Notes: generated by a model not told the origin, from the sequence alone. Positions 48,606-58,712 are shown, numbered from the stretch's first letter. The stretch is DNA of 64,000 nt from CAKXIK01 sp050947015 (GCA_050947015.1 JBMNVT010000011.1:1-64000); one strand, 5' to 3'. Numbers and translations: made by a program.

Positions 48606-49883
48606 TCAGCCGTTTTGTTCCGGCGGTTTTTTGATGTCCGTAATATCTTCGAAAAATGTTTTGTTGGTGTTTCCGGTCCGGTCAACCCTCTCCACCGTTC
48701 CGTCTGTTTTCACGGCGTATCCCCTCTGGACAGATACAATTTTTGTCCAGTCCTCGCAAAAGCCGACCGTTTCCAGCGTGGGAACACATCTCTGTCCCAG
48801 TGCAAAAACGCCGAGCCGGATCACACAGTTTTCCTCGTCGATCAGCAATTTTCCCTCGCCCGCACCGTTTTCCGGGTTCAGAAGGCCGTTTCCCGCCATT
48901 TTTACAATACGCCGCGCCACTACGCACACGTTTCCCATGCCGTCGTCACAAAGCAGCGTCCCGTTCTTCATCAAAATCAGCTTCGCGCTCACCGCACTGC
49001 CGGGAAGCGTAAAGCCCGCGCTCTCAACGGCAGCCACACCGTCGTACGCCGCATAGTTCGGCAGCGGCAGCGCTGTTTCCCCGTCGCCGCCCTGCATCAC
49101 TTTTTCAATCGAATCTGTGTTCAGTCCCAGCGCAAGCGGAAAGCGTGCCGCCTTTAGCGTTCCTTTGATGGTCAGGCAGGTCAGCACCCCGTAATCGCAG
49201 CCCGATTCCTGGTACCCCTGCGTTTCCATTAGGCCCATCACAAAGTCGCCTGCCTGCAGCGAAAAATTCTGAAAAACAGTCTTCTGACCGCTTTGCTCTT
49301 TCAGCTCGATTCCATAAAGCTCACCGCCGGAGGTCATCGCCACCGGGACGCCGCTGTTTGCAAGCGTTTCGTCGTACAACAAAAAGGCGACTCCGTTCCA
49401 GTCCGCAATCAGTCTTCCGACGGAATTTGATTCCGAACTCCACCAAGACTCTCCGTGCCCCAGAATTTTTCCCTCTGCAACGGCGCAGCTGCCGTTCCCA
49501 AAAAACGTGCTGATTTTCTGTTCGGTATCCACCCACGGATGCTCCTGCCGGTATTTTTCCGCCGCATCCCGTGAAGCGGCTGTGGTCGTGTTCCAAACAA
49601 CCGCGCCGTCCATATTCAGATACCCCACATTATCACCCAGCAAGGGGTCAAAATACCAGTATAAGTCGGTTGTAAGCGGCTGTTTCAGCACTCCCGTCAA
49701 AGCGGCGTACGGCTGCGGGTAAGCCGGTTCCTGTTTACTCTCCGCCGAAGAAGCGGGCATCGGGCTGCAATCCGCTGCGGAAACCGGCTCCGGCTCGTTT
49801 GAAACCGGATTCATTGCGCCACATCCCGCCGTTGACAACATCCCGGTCAGAATTAACGCGCAAACACAAAGGAATCGTCGCAT
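48606..49883 (-). CDS. Lipoprotein with RCC1-like/beta-propeller-like repeats, 425 aa
   Basis: Start at 49883 (AGGAGG upstream) gives a lipoprotein signal (MRRFLCVCALILTG..., lipobox STAGC). The mature part alternates strand-like units with Gly turns, for example LLCDDGMGNVCVVARRIVKM and YAVKTDGTVERVDRTG, resembling degenerate RCC1 or WG-type repeats. No catalytic motif is seen. It is a single gene with its own promoter and terminator, probably a surface protein binding a partner or wall component. Confidence 0.75.
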   Translation of the reverse strand: MRRFLCVCALILTGMLSTAGCGAMNPVSNEPEPVSAADCSPMPASSAESKQEPAYPQPYAALTGVLKQPLTTDLYWYFDPLLGDNVGYLNMDGAVVWNTTTAASRDAAEKYRQEHPWVDTEQKISTFFGNGSCAVAEGKILGHGESWWSSESNSVGRLIADWNGVAFLLYDETLANSGVPVAMTSGGELYGIELKEQSGQKTVFQNFSLQAGDFVMGLMETQGYQESGCDYGVLTCLTIKGTLKAARFPLALGLNTDSIEKVMQGGDGETALPLPNYAAYDGVAAVESAGFTLPGSAVSAKLILMKNGTLLCDDGMGNVCVVARRIVKMAGNGLLNPENGAGEGKLLIDEENCVIRLGVFALGQRCVPTLETVGFCEDWTKIVSVQRGYAVKTDGTVERVDRTGNTNKTFFEDITDIKKPPEQNG

Positions 49884-49928
49884 GGGAAGACCTCCTGTCA
49901 CAGCAAATCTTTAGGGGCGCTTGTTTTT

Positions 49929-49957
49929 ATTTTACTTCTCTTTGCGGGATCCGTCAA
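49929..49957 (-). promoter_or_regulatory. Promoter of the RCC1-like lipoprotein gene
   Basis: TTGACG (49957-49952), 17-base spacer, TAAAAT (49934-49929). Confidence 0.7.
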
Positions 49958-50299
49958 TAAAAGTAACAGAATTGTAACTATTTGCAATCTTTTTGTAGTT
50001 TTACAGAAAATCAAAGTGGGGGAAACAGGGCTTTCTTCGGTTTCTTTTACCGGATTGCTTTAAAAAAATGAATTTTTTCACAGAATTTAATCGCAAAAAA
50101 CAGGAAAAAAAGCTTTTTGAAAATACTCTGGTCGTAAAATACTTTTAAAAAAACGGATTTTGCTGCAGTCTCTTCCAATTGGCCCGCAACGCGTTATAAT
50201 AGCGGCAAAGTAAGAAAAACTAACGAACCAGTTACATTAAGTGTGTGGCCGGGTTCCCGGGCGTTCTTTGGGTTAACAGCATAAGGGAGATGTTGCGTG
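49958..50299 (+). other. AT-rich intergenic region before the aminotransferase gene
   Basis: About 340 bases without a gene. A TATAAT box (50195-50200) has a poor -35 (CTTCCA) 17 bases upstream and probably drives the aminotransferase gene. A GC-rich inverted stretch (GGCCGGGTTCCCGGGC, about 50247-50262) lies in its leader. I recognise no riboswitch. Confidence 0.4.
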
Positions 50300-51472
50300 A
50301 TGGATTACAGCAAAATTTTGACCAGAACCGTACAACAGGTAAAACCGTCGGGAATCCGTCGTTTTTTCGATTTGGCAAACCAGATGGACGACGTGATTTC
50401 CCTGGGTATTGGAGAACCTGATTTTCAGACGCCGGAGCACATCGGCCGCGCGGGCATTGCATCCATTCAGCAGGGTAAGACCTTTTATTCGCCAAACCGC
50501 GGCTTTTTGGAGCTGCGTGAAGAGGTTTCAAAATATTTCAGCCGCCGCTTTGGTGCTGCATACGACGCCAACAGCGAAATCCTGATGACGGCGGGCGGTT
50601 CCGAGGCCATTGACGCCTGTATCCGCGCAATAGTCGCCCCGGGCGACGAGGTGATTATTCCGCAGCCTTGCTTTGTCTGTTACGAACCGCTGACTCAGCT
50701 TGCGGGAGGCGTTCCGGTCACTGTGGAAACCAAAGCCGAGGACAGTTTCCGCCTGACCGCCGAAGCGCTGCGCAACGCGATCACGCCGAAAACCAGGCTG
50801 CTGATTCTTTCTTACCCGAACAATCCGACCGGCGCCGTGATGCGCCGCAAAGATCTGGAAGCCATTGCGGATGTGATCCGCGGAACCGATATCATGGTCC
50901 TTTCTGACGAGATTTACGCCGAGTTGACCTATGGCGGGGAACACCACGTTTGTTTTGCCGCCATTGACGGCATGCGCGAGCATTCAGTCATTGTCAGCGG
51001 CTTTTCCAAGGCATATTCCATGACCGGCTGGCGGCTCGGTTACGCGCTCGGCCCGGCGGATGTGATTGGCGCAATGACAAAGATTCATCAATTCGGCATT
51101 ATGTGCGCCTCCTCCATTACGCAAAACGCCGCCGTCGAAGCGCTGCGCCGTGGGGACGCCGACATTGAGGCCATGCGCACGGAATACGACAAGCGCCGCA
51201 GCTATATCGTCTCCCGCTGTGCGGAGATCGGCATGCCGTGCTTTGCCCCGGAAGGCGCGTTTTATGTTTTTCCGGACATCCGTTCCTTCGGCCTTTCCTC
51301 CGAGGAGTTTTGCGCGCACCTGCTGCACGAATTCCACGTTGCCATTATTCCCGGCTCGGCCTTTGGCGCCGGCGGCGAGGGCTTTGCCCGCGTTTCGTAC
51401 TCCTATTCGCTCGATCACATTGAAAAAGCATTCGACCGCATTGAAGCATTCGTTTCGTCGCTCAAAAAATAA
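50300..51472 (+). CDS. Pyridoxal-phosphate aminotransferase, class I/II (aspartate aminotransferase-like)
   Basis: Fold-type I motifs are clear: SYPNNPTGAV (about 173-182), LSDEIYAELTY and the PLP lysine in SGFSKAYSMTGWRLGYA (Lys about residue 237). The C-terminal Arg for the substrate carboxylate lies in the G-F-A-R-V-S-Y segment. The 390-residue length is standard. Members of this branch transaminate aspartate, aromatic or branched amino acids; the exact substrate cannot be read. The ATG at 50300 is preferred to the adjacent GTG because AAGGGAGA lies 8 bases upstream. It is monocistronic. Confidence 0.93.
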   Translation: MDYSKILTRTVQQVKPSGIRRFFDLANQMDDVISLGIGEPDFQTPEHIGRAGIASIQQGKTFYSPNRGFLELREEVSKYFSRRFGAAYDANSEILMTAGGSEAIDACIRAIVAPGDEVIIPQPCFVCYEPLTQLAGGVPVTVETKAEDSFRLTAEALRNAITPKTRLLILSYPNNPTGAVMRRKDLEAIADVIRGTDIMVLSDEIYAELTYGGEHHVCFAAIDGMREHSVIVSGFSKAYSMTGWRLGYALGPADVIGAMTKIHQFGIMCASSITQNAAVEALRRGDADIEAMRTEYDKRRSYIVSRCAEIGMPCFAPEGAFYVFPDIRSFGLSSEEFCAHLLHEFHVAIIPGSAFGAGGEGFARVSYSYSLDHIEKAFDRIEAFVSSLKK

Positions 51473-51581
51473 ACCGGCAGCCTTTCATTTTGCGCAGCAC
51501 CGGCTTCCTTTGCTGTTCCCCAGCCTGCCGCAGAAAAACAGCGGCTATGGAAAAGGGTTCGATTCTGACCTAACAACACAA

Positions 51582-51627
51582 ACCGCCCGGCAAGACTTTT
51601 GCAGAGCCTTGCCGGGCGGTATTTTTT
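51582..51627. terminator. Bidirectional terminator
   Basis: ACCGCCCGGCAAG (51582-51594) pairs perfectly with CTTGCCGGGCGGT (51608-51620), followed by T6. It lies between the convergent aminotransferase and ABC genes. Confidence 0.9.
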
Positions 51628-51673
51628 GTAACTGCAGACGCAAACCGGAGATCGGTCGGAAGACCGCCGTCGG

Positions 51674-53449
51674 TCAGTCGCTTTCGGCCAGCTGAGCGGT
51701 GTAGAGCTTGTAATAATCGCCTTTTTTCGCCATCAGTTCATCGTGCGTGCCGTATTCCGTAATGGTCTGATTGGAAACATACATAATCTTGTCACAGTCG
51801 CGGATGGTGGAAAGCCGGTGCGCAATAATAAAGCTGGTGCGCCCCTTGAGCAGGTGCGCAATCCCCTCCTGCACATACTGCTCGGTTTTGGTATCGATGG
51901 CGGAGGTCGCCTCGTCAAGAATCAAAATCTTCGGCGCGGAAATAATGGTGCGCGCAAAGGCAAGCAGCTGCTTTTGCCCTTGCGAAAGCCGGCCGCCGCG
52001 TTCCTTGACCTCGGTGTCGTAGCCTTCCTTCATCTCATTGATAAATTCGTCGGCATGAACCACATGGCAGGCGGCCTCGATCTCGGGCAGCGTGGCGTTC
52101 AAACGGCCGTAGCGCACGTTGTCGGCAATCGTTCCGGAAAAGATGAAGCTGTCCTGCAGCATGATGCCCATCTGGCTGCGCAGGGAGCGAATCGTCACCT
52201 TGGAAACATCGTAGCCGTCCACCAGCACTGCCCCGCCCTGAACGTCATAAAAACGGGAGATCAGGTTGACGATCGTGCTTTTGCCGGCTCCTGTGGGCCC
52301 AACCAACGCGACGCTCTGCCCGGGTTCGACGGCAAAGCTGAGGTTTTTGAGAATCTCCTTGCCCGGCTCATAACCGAACGTAACGTCACGGAATTCCACT
52401 CTGCCGCAAATTTCCGGCAGCTCCTGCGCGTCAGGTGCGTCGTCAATCACGACCGGCTCATCCATTGTTTCAAAAATGCGCTCCAGATAAGCGATGGTGT
52501 TCATAAAGTTGTTGTAAATATTGGCAAGGCTCGCAATCGGCTGCCAGAACCGGCTGGAGTAGTTGCTCATTGCGTACAGCGTGCCGAACGAAATAGCCGG
52601 CCGGCAGACCAGAACCCCCACCACATAAAGCAGGCTGGTAACAATCTGGGAAATATTATCCACGCTGACCCACATCAGGTTGGAGATATAGACCGCTTTC
52701 ATCCACGCTTTGCGCGCGTTTTGCGCCAGCCGTTCAAAGATGGTGTAGTTCACATCCTCGCGCGTAAAAATTTGCGTCACGCGCATGCCGTTGATGCTTT
52801 CCTGCAGATAGGCGTTCAGATTGGAATTTTTGTTGGAAACCTGCTGCCAGGCACGGCGCTGAGCAGGCTTGATGGAAAAGAACACCGCCACCAGCACTGG
52901 CAGTCCGGCCAGAATGACGAGGCCGAGCGTCAGGTGTGTCGCCAGCATAAACACCGTGATAAAAAGGATGTTGAAAATTTCGAGAATAAAGTTGATAATG
53001 CCGTTGGAAAGCATATCCGAAACATTGTTGACATACTGCACCACGCGCACCAGGATCTTGCCGTGCGGGCGGTCGTCATAATAAGTAAACGGCAGTTTCT
53101 GAAGGTGCTCGAACAGATCCATGCGGATGTCGTAAATAATTTCCTGTCCGACGCGCGCCATCATTTCGGAACGCTTTTTCACCAGAATAATGTTTGCCAC
53201 AATGCACGCAGCCAGCGCAAGGCAGAGCAGCAGCAGCTGGGCAACATTCTTTGCGGGAATGGAAACGTCGAGCGCATATTGGATGATGATCGGCGTCAGC
53301 AGCGAAAACAGCACGCCCACCGCGCTCAGAATCAACGCAAGGATCATCGTGCGCGCATGCTTTTTTACATATTTCAGGCTGCGGCGGAAATGCCCGAAAT
53401 TAAACGGGGTTTCCAGTGTTTCGTCAATGTCGTACTTATTGCGAGCCAT
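51674..53449 (-). CDS. ABC exporter half-transporter, canonical ATPase half of a heterodimer
   Basis: The 591-residue protein fuses a six-helix exporter domain (about 30-320) to an ATPase domain. Walker A is GPTGAGKST, Walker B LILDEATSAID with the catalytic Glu, and the H-loop is IIAHRLST. The signature is LSQGQ rather than LSGGQ. Its start overlaps the stop of the preceding half-transporter by one base (TGATG), so both are made together. The pair is of the LmrCD/BmrCD/TM287-288 type, which exports drugs or lipids. Confidence 0.93.
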   Translation of the reverse strand: MARNKYDIDETLETPFNFGHFRRSLKYVKKHARTMILALILSAVGVLFSLLTPIIIQYALDVSIPAKNVAQLLLLCLALAACIVANIILVKKRSEMMARVGQEIIYDIRMDLFEHLQKLPFTYYDDRPHGKILVRVVQYVNNVSDMLSNGIINFILEIFNILFITVFMLATHLTLGLVILAGLPVLVAVFFSIKPAQRRAWQQVSNKNSNLNAYLQESINGMRVTQIFTREDVNYTIFERLAQNARKAWMKAVYISNLMWVSVDNISQIVTSLLYVVGVLVCRPAISFGTLYAMSNYSSRFWQPIASLANIYNNFMNTIAYLERIFETMDEPVVIDDAPDAQELPEICGRVEFRDVTFGYEPGKEILKNLSFAVEPGQSVALVGPTGAGKSTIVNLISRFYDVQGGAVLVDGYDVSKVTIRSLRSQMGIMLQDSFIFSGTIADNVRYGRLNATLPEIEAACHVVHADEFINEMKEGYDTEVKERGGRLSQGQKQLLAFARTIISAPKILILDEATSAIDTKTEQYVQEGIAHLLKGRTSFIIAHRLSTIRDCDKIMYVSNQTITEYGTHDELMAKKGDYYKLYTAQLAESD

Positions 53450-55194
53450 CAGGCGTCCACCCCTTTCTGCAGACCCTGCTGAATCCGGTAGATGTCGTAA
53501 TAGTAACCGCGTTTTGCAAGCAGCTCCTCATGGGTTCCCTGCTCGGCAATTTTCCCGTCGTGCAGAATCAGAATCTGATCGGCGTGGCGTACCGAGGAAA
53601 TGCGCTGCGCAATAATAAATTTGGTGCAGGAGAACGGCAGCTCGGCAAGCTGCTGCTGAATATATTTTTCTGTTTCCATATCCACCGCAGAGGTCGTGTC
53701 GTCCAGAATCAGAATCGACGGCTTCAGCGCCAGTGCACGGGCCAGCGCAATGCGCTGCTTTTGCCCGCCGGAAAGCCCCATGCCGCGCTCCCCGATGATC
53801 GTTTCATAACCGTCGGGCATTTTTTCAATAAATTCCGCCGCCGCTGCACGCTGCGCAAAGTCGTGCACATCCTCCTCCGGCAGGTCGGGGTCGCCGTAGG
53901 CAATGTTGCCGTCGATCGTATCGGAAAACAGGAACACGTCCTGCGTCGCCATGCCGATATTTTGCCGCAGCGTGCGCAGATCCCATTTGCGCACATCCAC
54001 GCCGTCCACCAACACCGCGCCGCCCTTAACATCATAAAAACGGGAGATCAGATTGGTGATGGTTGTTTTGCCGGTACCCGTCTCTCCCATAATGGCCACC
54101 GTCTGCCCCGGCTCCGCCGTAAAGCTGACGTTTTCCATCACGCTGACCTTACCAAACCGGAAGGTGACGTCCCGAAATTCCACCCTGCCCTGCAGCCGGC
54201 CGCCCTTGCACACCGTCTCGGGCTTTTCGGGGTTCCGGATAGAGGGACGGTAGCTCTGAATCGCGATCAACCGGTCGGAGGACGCCACGAAACGCTGAAA
54301 ATCGTTCAGCAGGGCGCCCAGTTCGCGCAGCGGGTCGGAAATGGCCCAAATCATCGAATTACAAGCCCAAAACTGACCCGCACTCATCTCTCCGCCGATC
54401 ATCAGCAGGCCGCCCGCCAGCAGACTGGTGACCGTCATCGACTGCGAAAGGCTTTCCACATACGGGAAAACCCTGAGCCACGCGTTGACGGCCGTCAGGT
54501 TCTGTGTAACATAATCGCTGTTTTTGCTGCGGAACTGGCTGATCTCAAACTCTTCGTTGGCAAACGCCTTGACAACCTTGTTGCCATCAATGTTTTCCTG
54601 CGCATTGGTACTCAGCCGTGAAAGCTTTTCGCGCAGTTCAATGTAAATTGGTCGGACCTTTTTGGAATAACGCCGAAGGATCAGCACAATGAACGGCGCA
54701 ACCACCAGCAGCGCAAGGGTATATTTCCAACTGATGGTAAAAAAGTAGACGATCGTGCACAAAAACAGGATCGGTCCGCGAATCATCTGCCGCCAGACAT
54801 AGGATACATTGTGCCGCACCATGTCGATATCGCTCGTCAGCGCCGTCATCAGGTCGCCGGTGCGGTAAGTATCATAAAACTTCATATCCTTTTGCTGCAG
54901 ACTGCGGTAAAACCTGGTGCGCAGGTTAAACACCACGCCCTGACTGGCATAGTCGCACATGACGACCATCAGATAGCCGATTGCGCACCGCACAAACGTA
55001 ACGCCGCACATGATCAGCACCAGCGGAACAATCAGCTCCGTTTCGCCGCCTTCCAGCCCGCGATCGATCAGCACCGCAGAAATCTGCGGATTAATCAGCT
55101 GCGTCGCAGGAAAAACAATCGCGCAGAAGTACCCAAGGTACAGCTGCCACTTGTGGCCTGTCATATTGGCCCAGACCCATTTCATTCGCTGCAT
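53449..55194 (-). CDS. ABC exporter half-transporter, degenerate ATPase half of a heterodimer
   Basis: The 581-residue partner has Walker A GETGTGKTT and the canonical signature LSGGQKQRIALARAL, but Walker B ends LILDDTTSAVD, with Asp in place of the catalytic Glu, and the H-loop His is Gln (IIAQRISS). Together with the LSQGQ of the partner, one ATP site is intact and one degenerate, the known asymmetry of heterodimeric exporters. The transmembrane domain covers residues about 20-310. RBS GAGGTG lies 13 bases upstream; an ATG nine bases later is an alternative start. Confidence 0.93.
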   Translation of the reverse strand: MQRMKWVWANMTGHKWQLYLGYFCAIVFPATQLINPQISAVLIDRGLEGGETELIVPLVLIMCGVTFVRCAIGYLMVVMCDYASQGVVFNLRTRFYRSLQQKDMKFYDTYRTGDLMTALTSDIDMVRHNVSYVWRQMIRGPILFLCTIVYFFTISWKYTLALLVVAPFIVLILRRYSKKVRPIYIELREKLSRLSTNAQENIDGNKVVKAFANEEFEISQFRSKNSDYVTQNLTAVNAWLRVFPYVESLSQSMTVTSLLAGGLLMIGGEMSAGQFWACNSMIWAISDPLRELGALLNDFQRFVASSDRLIAIQSYRPSIRNPEKPETVCKGGRLQGRVEFRDVTFRFGKVSVMENVSFTAEPGQTVAIMGETGTGKTTITNLISRFYDVKGGAVLVDGVDVRKWDLRTLRQNIGMATQDVFLFSDTIDGNIAYGDPDLPEEDVHDFAQRAAAAEFIEKMPDGYETIIGERGMGLSGGQKQRIALARALALKPSILILDDTTSAVDMETEKYIQQQLAELPFSCTKFIIAQRISSVRHADQILILHDGKIAEQGTHEELLAKRGYYYDIYRIQQGLQKGVDA

Positions 55195-55802
55195 GAGGAA
55201 AAATCACCTCTTCCGTTGATATTGCTGCCGCTGCAGCAATATCCCTCTCGTCTTCCTTCTTTCTGTGTATTCATGGTTGCAGCAAAACGCCGCAGGCTTC
55301 TACACCGGACGCGCCTCCCTTCCCAATCGAAATACACAGAGGATACCACACTCTTCCACTCTTTTCAATGCTTTTGCGCTAAGTTTTTTGCCCGTTTGAA
55401 AATTATTTATCCAATGCAGAAATCCTTCGTTTTTTTGCCTGTTCCGACCTTAAAAAACGTCCCTTTTCAGGCAGAAAGACAATGGAAAAACCGCCTTACC
55501 GATCGGCCCTCCCCGGCGACTGCCGCTGTTCCCCGTTTTCTTTTGCCGTTCCGCAGTGCTTTTTCTCCCATCGTAGGGGATTCCTGCTTTCAGCAGAAAC
55601 CGGGCAGGTCAATTCTCCGGCAATGGCGCAAAAAAGTATTTCAATATTTTGAATTATAATACTTAAAATTATTGAAATAATATTGACTTTTGCCGGAAAA
55701 GCGGTTATTGTTAAGAAAAGTGTAAATCATGCGCTTTTCTTAACCTGCGGCAGATCGTCGTCTTGCCGCACAGCTGCCGCGCAATGTGAAAGGGGAATTT
55801 TT
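55195..55802. other. Divergent intergenic region with two promoters
   Basis: No gene is supported in about 600 bases. For the ABC genes (minus), TTGAAA (55368-55363), 17 bases and TATCCT (55345-55340) fit. For the oxoamine synthase gene (plus), TTGACT (55683-55688), 17 bases and TATTGT (55706-55711) fit. The part between 55400 and 55650 is without recognised signals. Confidence 0.5.
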
Positions 55803-57053
55803 TTGGATCTGTTTGATAAATGCTATGATTTTAAACTTGTTGACGACTGCAAAGCCAAGGGGCTGTATCCTTATTTTCATGAAATTACGTCCCGCCAGCA
55901 TTCGGAAGTGCAGATGGACGGTCACCGCACCATCATGCTCGGTTCCAACAACTATCTGGGGCTGACGAGCGACGACCGCGTGATTGCCGCGGCACAGCAG
56001 GCCGCCGGTCAGTTTGGCAGCGGCTGCTCCGGTTCCCGTTTTCTCAACGGCACCCTTTCGCTGCACACACAGCTGGAGCGAGAGCTGGCGCAGTTTTTCG
56101 GCAAAGAAGCGGTCATGACGTTTCCCTCCGGCTTTCAGACGAACCTTGGTATTCTTTCGTCGATCGTCGGCCGGCACGATGTGATGTTCTTTGACCGGAC
56201 GAACCACGCCTCGCTGATCGACGGCGCTCGTCTGAGCTTTGGCAAGCTGCTGAAATACGACCACAATAACATGGATCAGCTGGAAGAGCTGCTGGCCAAA
56301 TGCCCCGAAAACCGCGGCAAGCTGATCGTTGTGGACGGCGTGTTTTCCATGGAGGGCGATCTGGCCGATCTGCCGAATATCACAAGACTGGCGGAAAAAT
56401 ATCACGCGCGCGTTATGGTGGACGATTCCCACGGCATCGGCACGCTGGGCAAACACGGCCGCGGTGTCGGCGAATATTTTGGTCTGGAAGATAAGATCGA
56501 TATTCTGATGGGTACCTTCAGCAAATCCTTCGCCAGCCTCGGTGGGTTCTTCGCCAGCCGCGAAAAGGTGATCGATTTTGCGCGCCACACCTCGCGTCCG
56601 TTTATTTTTGCCGCTTCGATGCCCGCCGCAAACGTTGCCGCCGTCAGAGAAGCGCTGCATATTTTGCAGCAGGAACCGGAACGTGTTGTGCGCGTACAGG
56701 AAAATGCCGAATATATGCGGCAGGGCTTCCGCCGGCTCAGAATTCCGCACGGCGACAGCACCGCGCCGATTATTCCCGTCAACACCTACGACGATGACCG
56801 CACGTTCCTGATTACCCGGGCGCTGCTGGATCACGGCGTGTTTGTCAATCCGGTGGTTTCCCCGGCCGTTGCCAAAGGGCAAAGCATCCTGCGCACCAGT
56901 TATACCGCCACCCAAACCAAAGACCAGCTCGATTACGCTTTGGAGCAGTTTGATCTGGTGTTCAACCGCCTGTACCCGATCAGCGACGAAGAGGTTGCAG
57001 CTTTGCAGAACGCCCCGGCCGCTGCGGAACCGGAAGATAATCCTTATCTGTAA
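55803..57053 (+). CDS. Alpha-oxoamine synthase family PLP enzyme (Kbl/BioF-like)
   Basis: I chose the TTG at 55803 because AAAGGGG lies 6-7 bases upstream and no ATG fits; the upstream frame is non-conserved. The 416-residue protein has the family motifs: GSNNYLGLTSD near the start, GSGCSGSRFLNGTLSLHTQLE (in part), the DDSHGIGTLG cofactor aspartate/histidine motif and the PLP lysine in GTFSKSFASLGGF. Such enzymes condense an acyl-CoA or acyl-ACP with an amino acid (glycine C-acetyltransferase, KAPA synthase, serine palmitoyltransferase). Neither tdh nor bio genes are nearby, so the substrate is open. Confidence 0.9.
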   Translation: MDLFDKCYDFKLVDDCKAKGLYPYFHEITSRQHSEVQMDGHRTIMLGSNNYLGLTSDDRVIAAAQQAAGQFGSGCSGSRFLNGTLSLHTQLERELAQFFGKEAVMTFPSGFQTNLGILSSIVGRHDVMFFDRTNHASLIDGARLSFGKLLKYDHNNMDQLEELLAKCPENRGKLIVVDGVFSMEGDLADLPNITRLAEKYHARVMVDDSHGIGTLGKHGRGVGEYFGLEDKIDILMGTFSKSFASLGGFFASREKVIDFARHTSRPFIFAASMPAANVAAVREALHILQQEPERVVRVQENAEYMRQGFRRLRIPHGDSTAPIIPVNTYDDDRTFLITRALLDHGVFVNPVVSPAVAKGQSILRTSYTATQTKDQLDYALEQFDLVFNRLYPISDEEVAALQNAPAAAEPEDNPYL

Positions 57054-57064
57054 TGCATTTTAAC

Positions 57065-57111
57065 AAAAACGCGGGATCCGCCTTGTTCAAAGGGTAGATC
57101 CCGCGTTTTTT
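57065..57111 (+). terminator. Intrinsic terminator
   Basis: A 14-bp stem (57065-57078 with 57097-57110) that includes its own T run. Confidence 0.9.
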
Positions 57112-57152
57112 GATTCAGATTTGTTTGATTTGAGGAAAAGACCTTCTATGCA

Positions 57153-58247
57153 TTACACGTTAAAGCGGAACAGAACAATGTCGCCGTCCTGCATGACATA
57201 TTCCTTGCCCTCGGAGCGAACCATTCCTTTTTCTTTTGCCGCCGCCATGGTCCCGCAGGCCATCAGATCGTCGTAAGCGACGACCTCTGCGCGGATAAAG
57301 CCGCGTTCAAAATCCGTATGGATCTTTCCTGCTGCCTGCGGCGCTTTGGTGCCGCGGGTAATCGTCCACGCGCGCACCTCCTGTGGACCCGCCGTCAGGT
57401 AAGAAATCAGCCCGAGCAGGCTGTAGCATTCTTTAATCAAACGGTCAAGGCCGGATTCCTTCAGCCCCATATCGCCGAGAAAGACTTCCTTCTCCTCCGG
57501 TTCCATCCCCGAGATCTCCGCTTCGATCTCGGCGCAGATCGGCAGCACGGCCGCGTGCTCCTCCGCCGCAATTTTTTCCACAACGGCAAGGCCGGGGTTT
57601 TCCGCAATGCCTTCGGAAAAATCGGATTCGCTGAGGTTTGCGGCATAGATGACCGGTTTGTTGGTCAGCAGCGCAATGGAGGAAAGAATGGCTGCTTCCT
57701 CTTCGCTGCAGGAAACCGAACGCGCCGGTTTGCCTTCGTTGAGGGCGTCGCGCACGCGCTTCAGCAGCTCCAATTCGGCCTGATAGCTCTTATCACCCTT
57801 GAGCAGCTTCTGTGTCTTATCGATGCGGCGTTCGATCAATTCCAGATCCGAAAGGCCAAGCTCCAGATTGATGGTCTCAATATCCCGCGCGGGGTCGATG
57901 CTGCCGTCCACATGGACGATATCATCGTTCACAAAGCAGCGCACCACATGGACAATTGCGTCCACCTCGCGGATATTGGCCAGAAACTTGTTGCCAAGGC
58001 CTTCGCCTTTGCTGGCGCCGCGCACCAGCCCGGCAATATCGACAAATTCGATGGTCGCCGGCGTGTACTTTTCGGGATGATACAGTTCCGCCAAGCGGTC
58101 CAGCCGCTCGTCCGGCACCGCAACGACACCGACGTTCGGCTCGATGGTGCAAAACGGATAATTTGCGGACTGCGCGCCCGCATTGGTAATGGCATTAAAC
58201 AGCGTGCTTTTGCCGACGTTCGGCAGACCAACGATTCCTAATTTCAT
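57153..58247 (-). CDS. ychF: Redox-regulated ATPase/GTPase YchF (OLA1 family)
   Basis: The 364-residue protein has the P-loop GLPNVGKST, switch II DIAGLVRGASKGEGLGN, a G4 replacement motif NLSE (which favours ATP), and the C-terminal TGS domain ending in Y-V-M-Q-D-G-D-I-V-L-F-R-F-N-V. YchF binds ribosomes and affects stress responses and translation of leaderless mRNA. RBS AGGAG is upstream. The gene borders the decayed region to its right. Confidence 0.97.
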   Translation of the reverse strand: MKLGIVGLPNVGKSTLFNAITNAGAQSANYPFCTIEPNVGVVAVPDERLDRLAELYHPEKYTPATIEFVDIAGLVRGASKGEGLGNKFLANIREVDAIVHVVRCFVNDDIVHVDGSIDPARDIETINLELGLSDLELIERRIDKTQKLLKGDKSYQAELELLKRVRDALNEGKPARSVSCSEEEAAILSSIALLTNKPVIYAANLSESDFSEGIAENPGLAVVEKIAAEEHAAVLPICAEIEAEISGMEPEEKEVFLGDMGLKESGLDRLIKECYSLLGLISYLTAGPQEVRAWTITRGTKAPQAAGKIHTDFERGFIRAEVVAYDDLMACGTMAAAKEKGMVRSEGKEYVMQDGDIVLFRFNV

Positions 58248-58376
58248 ATATCCTCATTCTCCTTCGTTTTCTCTGTATTTTCAAGGGTTTCCGGGTTCGA
58301 GGCTTCCGGTGTCTACTCCATTTTCACGCCATTCTGGTGCAGAACCGCAGCTCTTATTCAGATAACCCCATTCATT

Positions 58377-58712
58377 TTAACTTGCCGTACCGCTTGGTCC
58401 GGAGATGTTGATAAAGAGCAGATCACGCATTACCCGCTTTGCCATGCTGCCGCTTCGACGATCCATGTGCCCTAAAGTTTGCTTCACAGAACAGGAGAAG
58501 ATTTTCGATCTTCCGGCTGTCCTACACTTCACGGAGAATGATACAGCCGTGTCTGTCAGCGGAATGCCGCGGCAGCTGTTGGACACTTTGGAAGCCAGAT
58601 CTCCGGCAATATTCTCGATCCGGAAATCAAAGCACTCATCTGCCGTAATATCGGTGCCAACAAAACCTCCGCACGTGCATCCGTATTCTCTGCCATTAAG
58701 ATTCTTGCCTAT
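58377..58712 (-). pseudogene. Remnant reading frame with promoter and ribosome binding site but no start codon
   Basis: On the minus strand TTGAGA (58787-58782), 17 bases and TATACT (58764-58759) are followed by GGGGAGGAG (58728-58720) and, at ideal distance, an open frame that begins with ATA (58712) and not ATG. It encodes about 111 residues starting I-G-K-N-L-N-G-R-E-Y-G-C-T-C-G-G. The C-x-C-G start and the ending DLLFINISGPSGTAS weakly recall the N-terminal part of sn-glycerol-1-phosphate dehydrogenases, but this is a guess. I read it as a truncated, start-less gene remnant. Confidence 0.35.
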
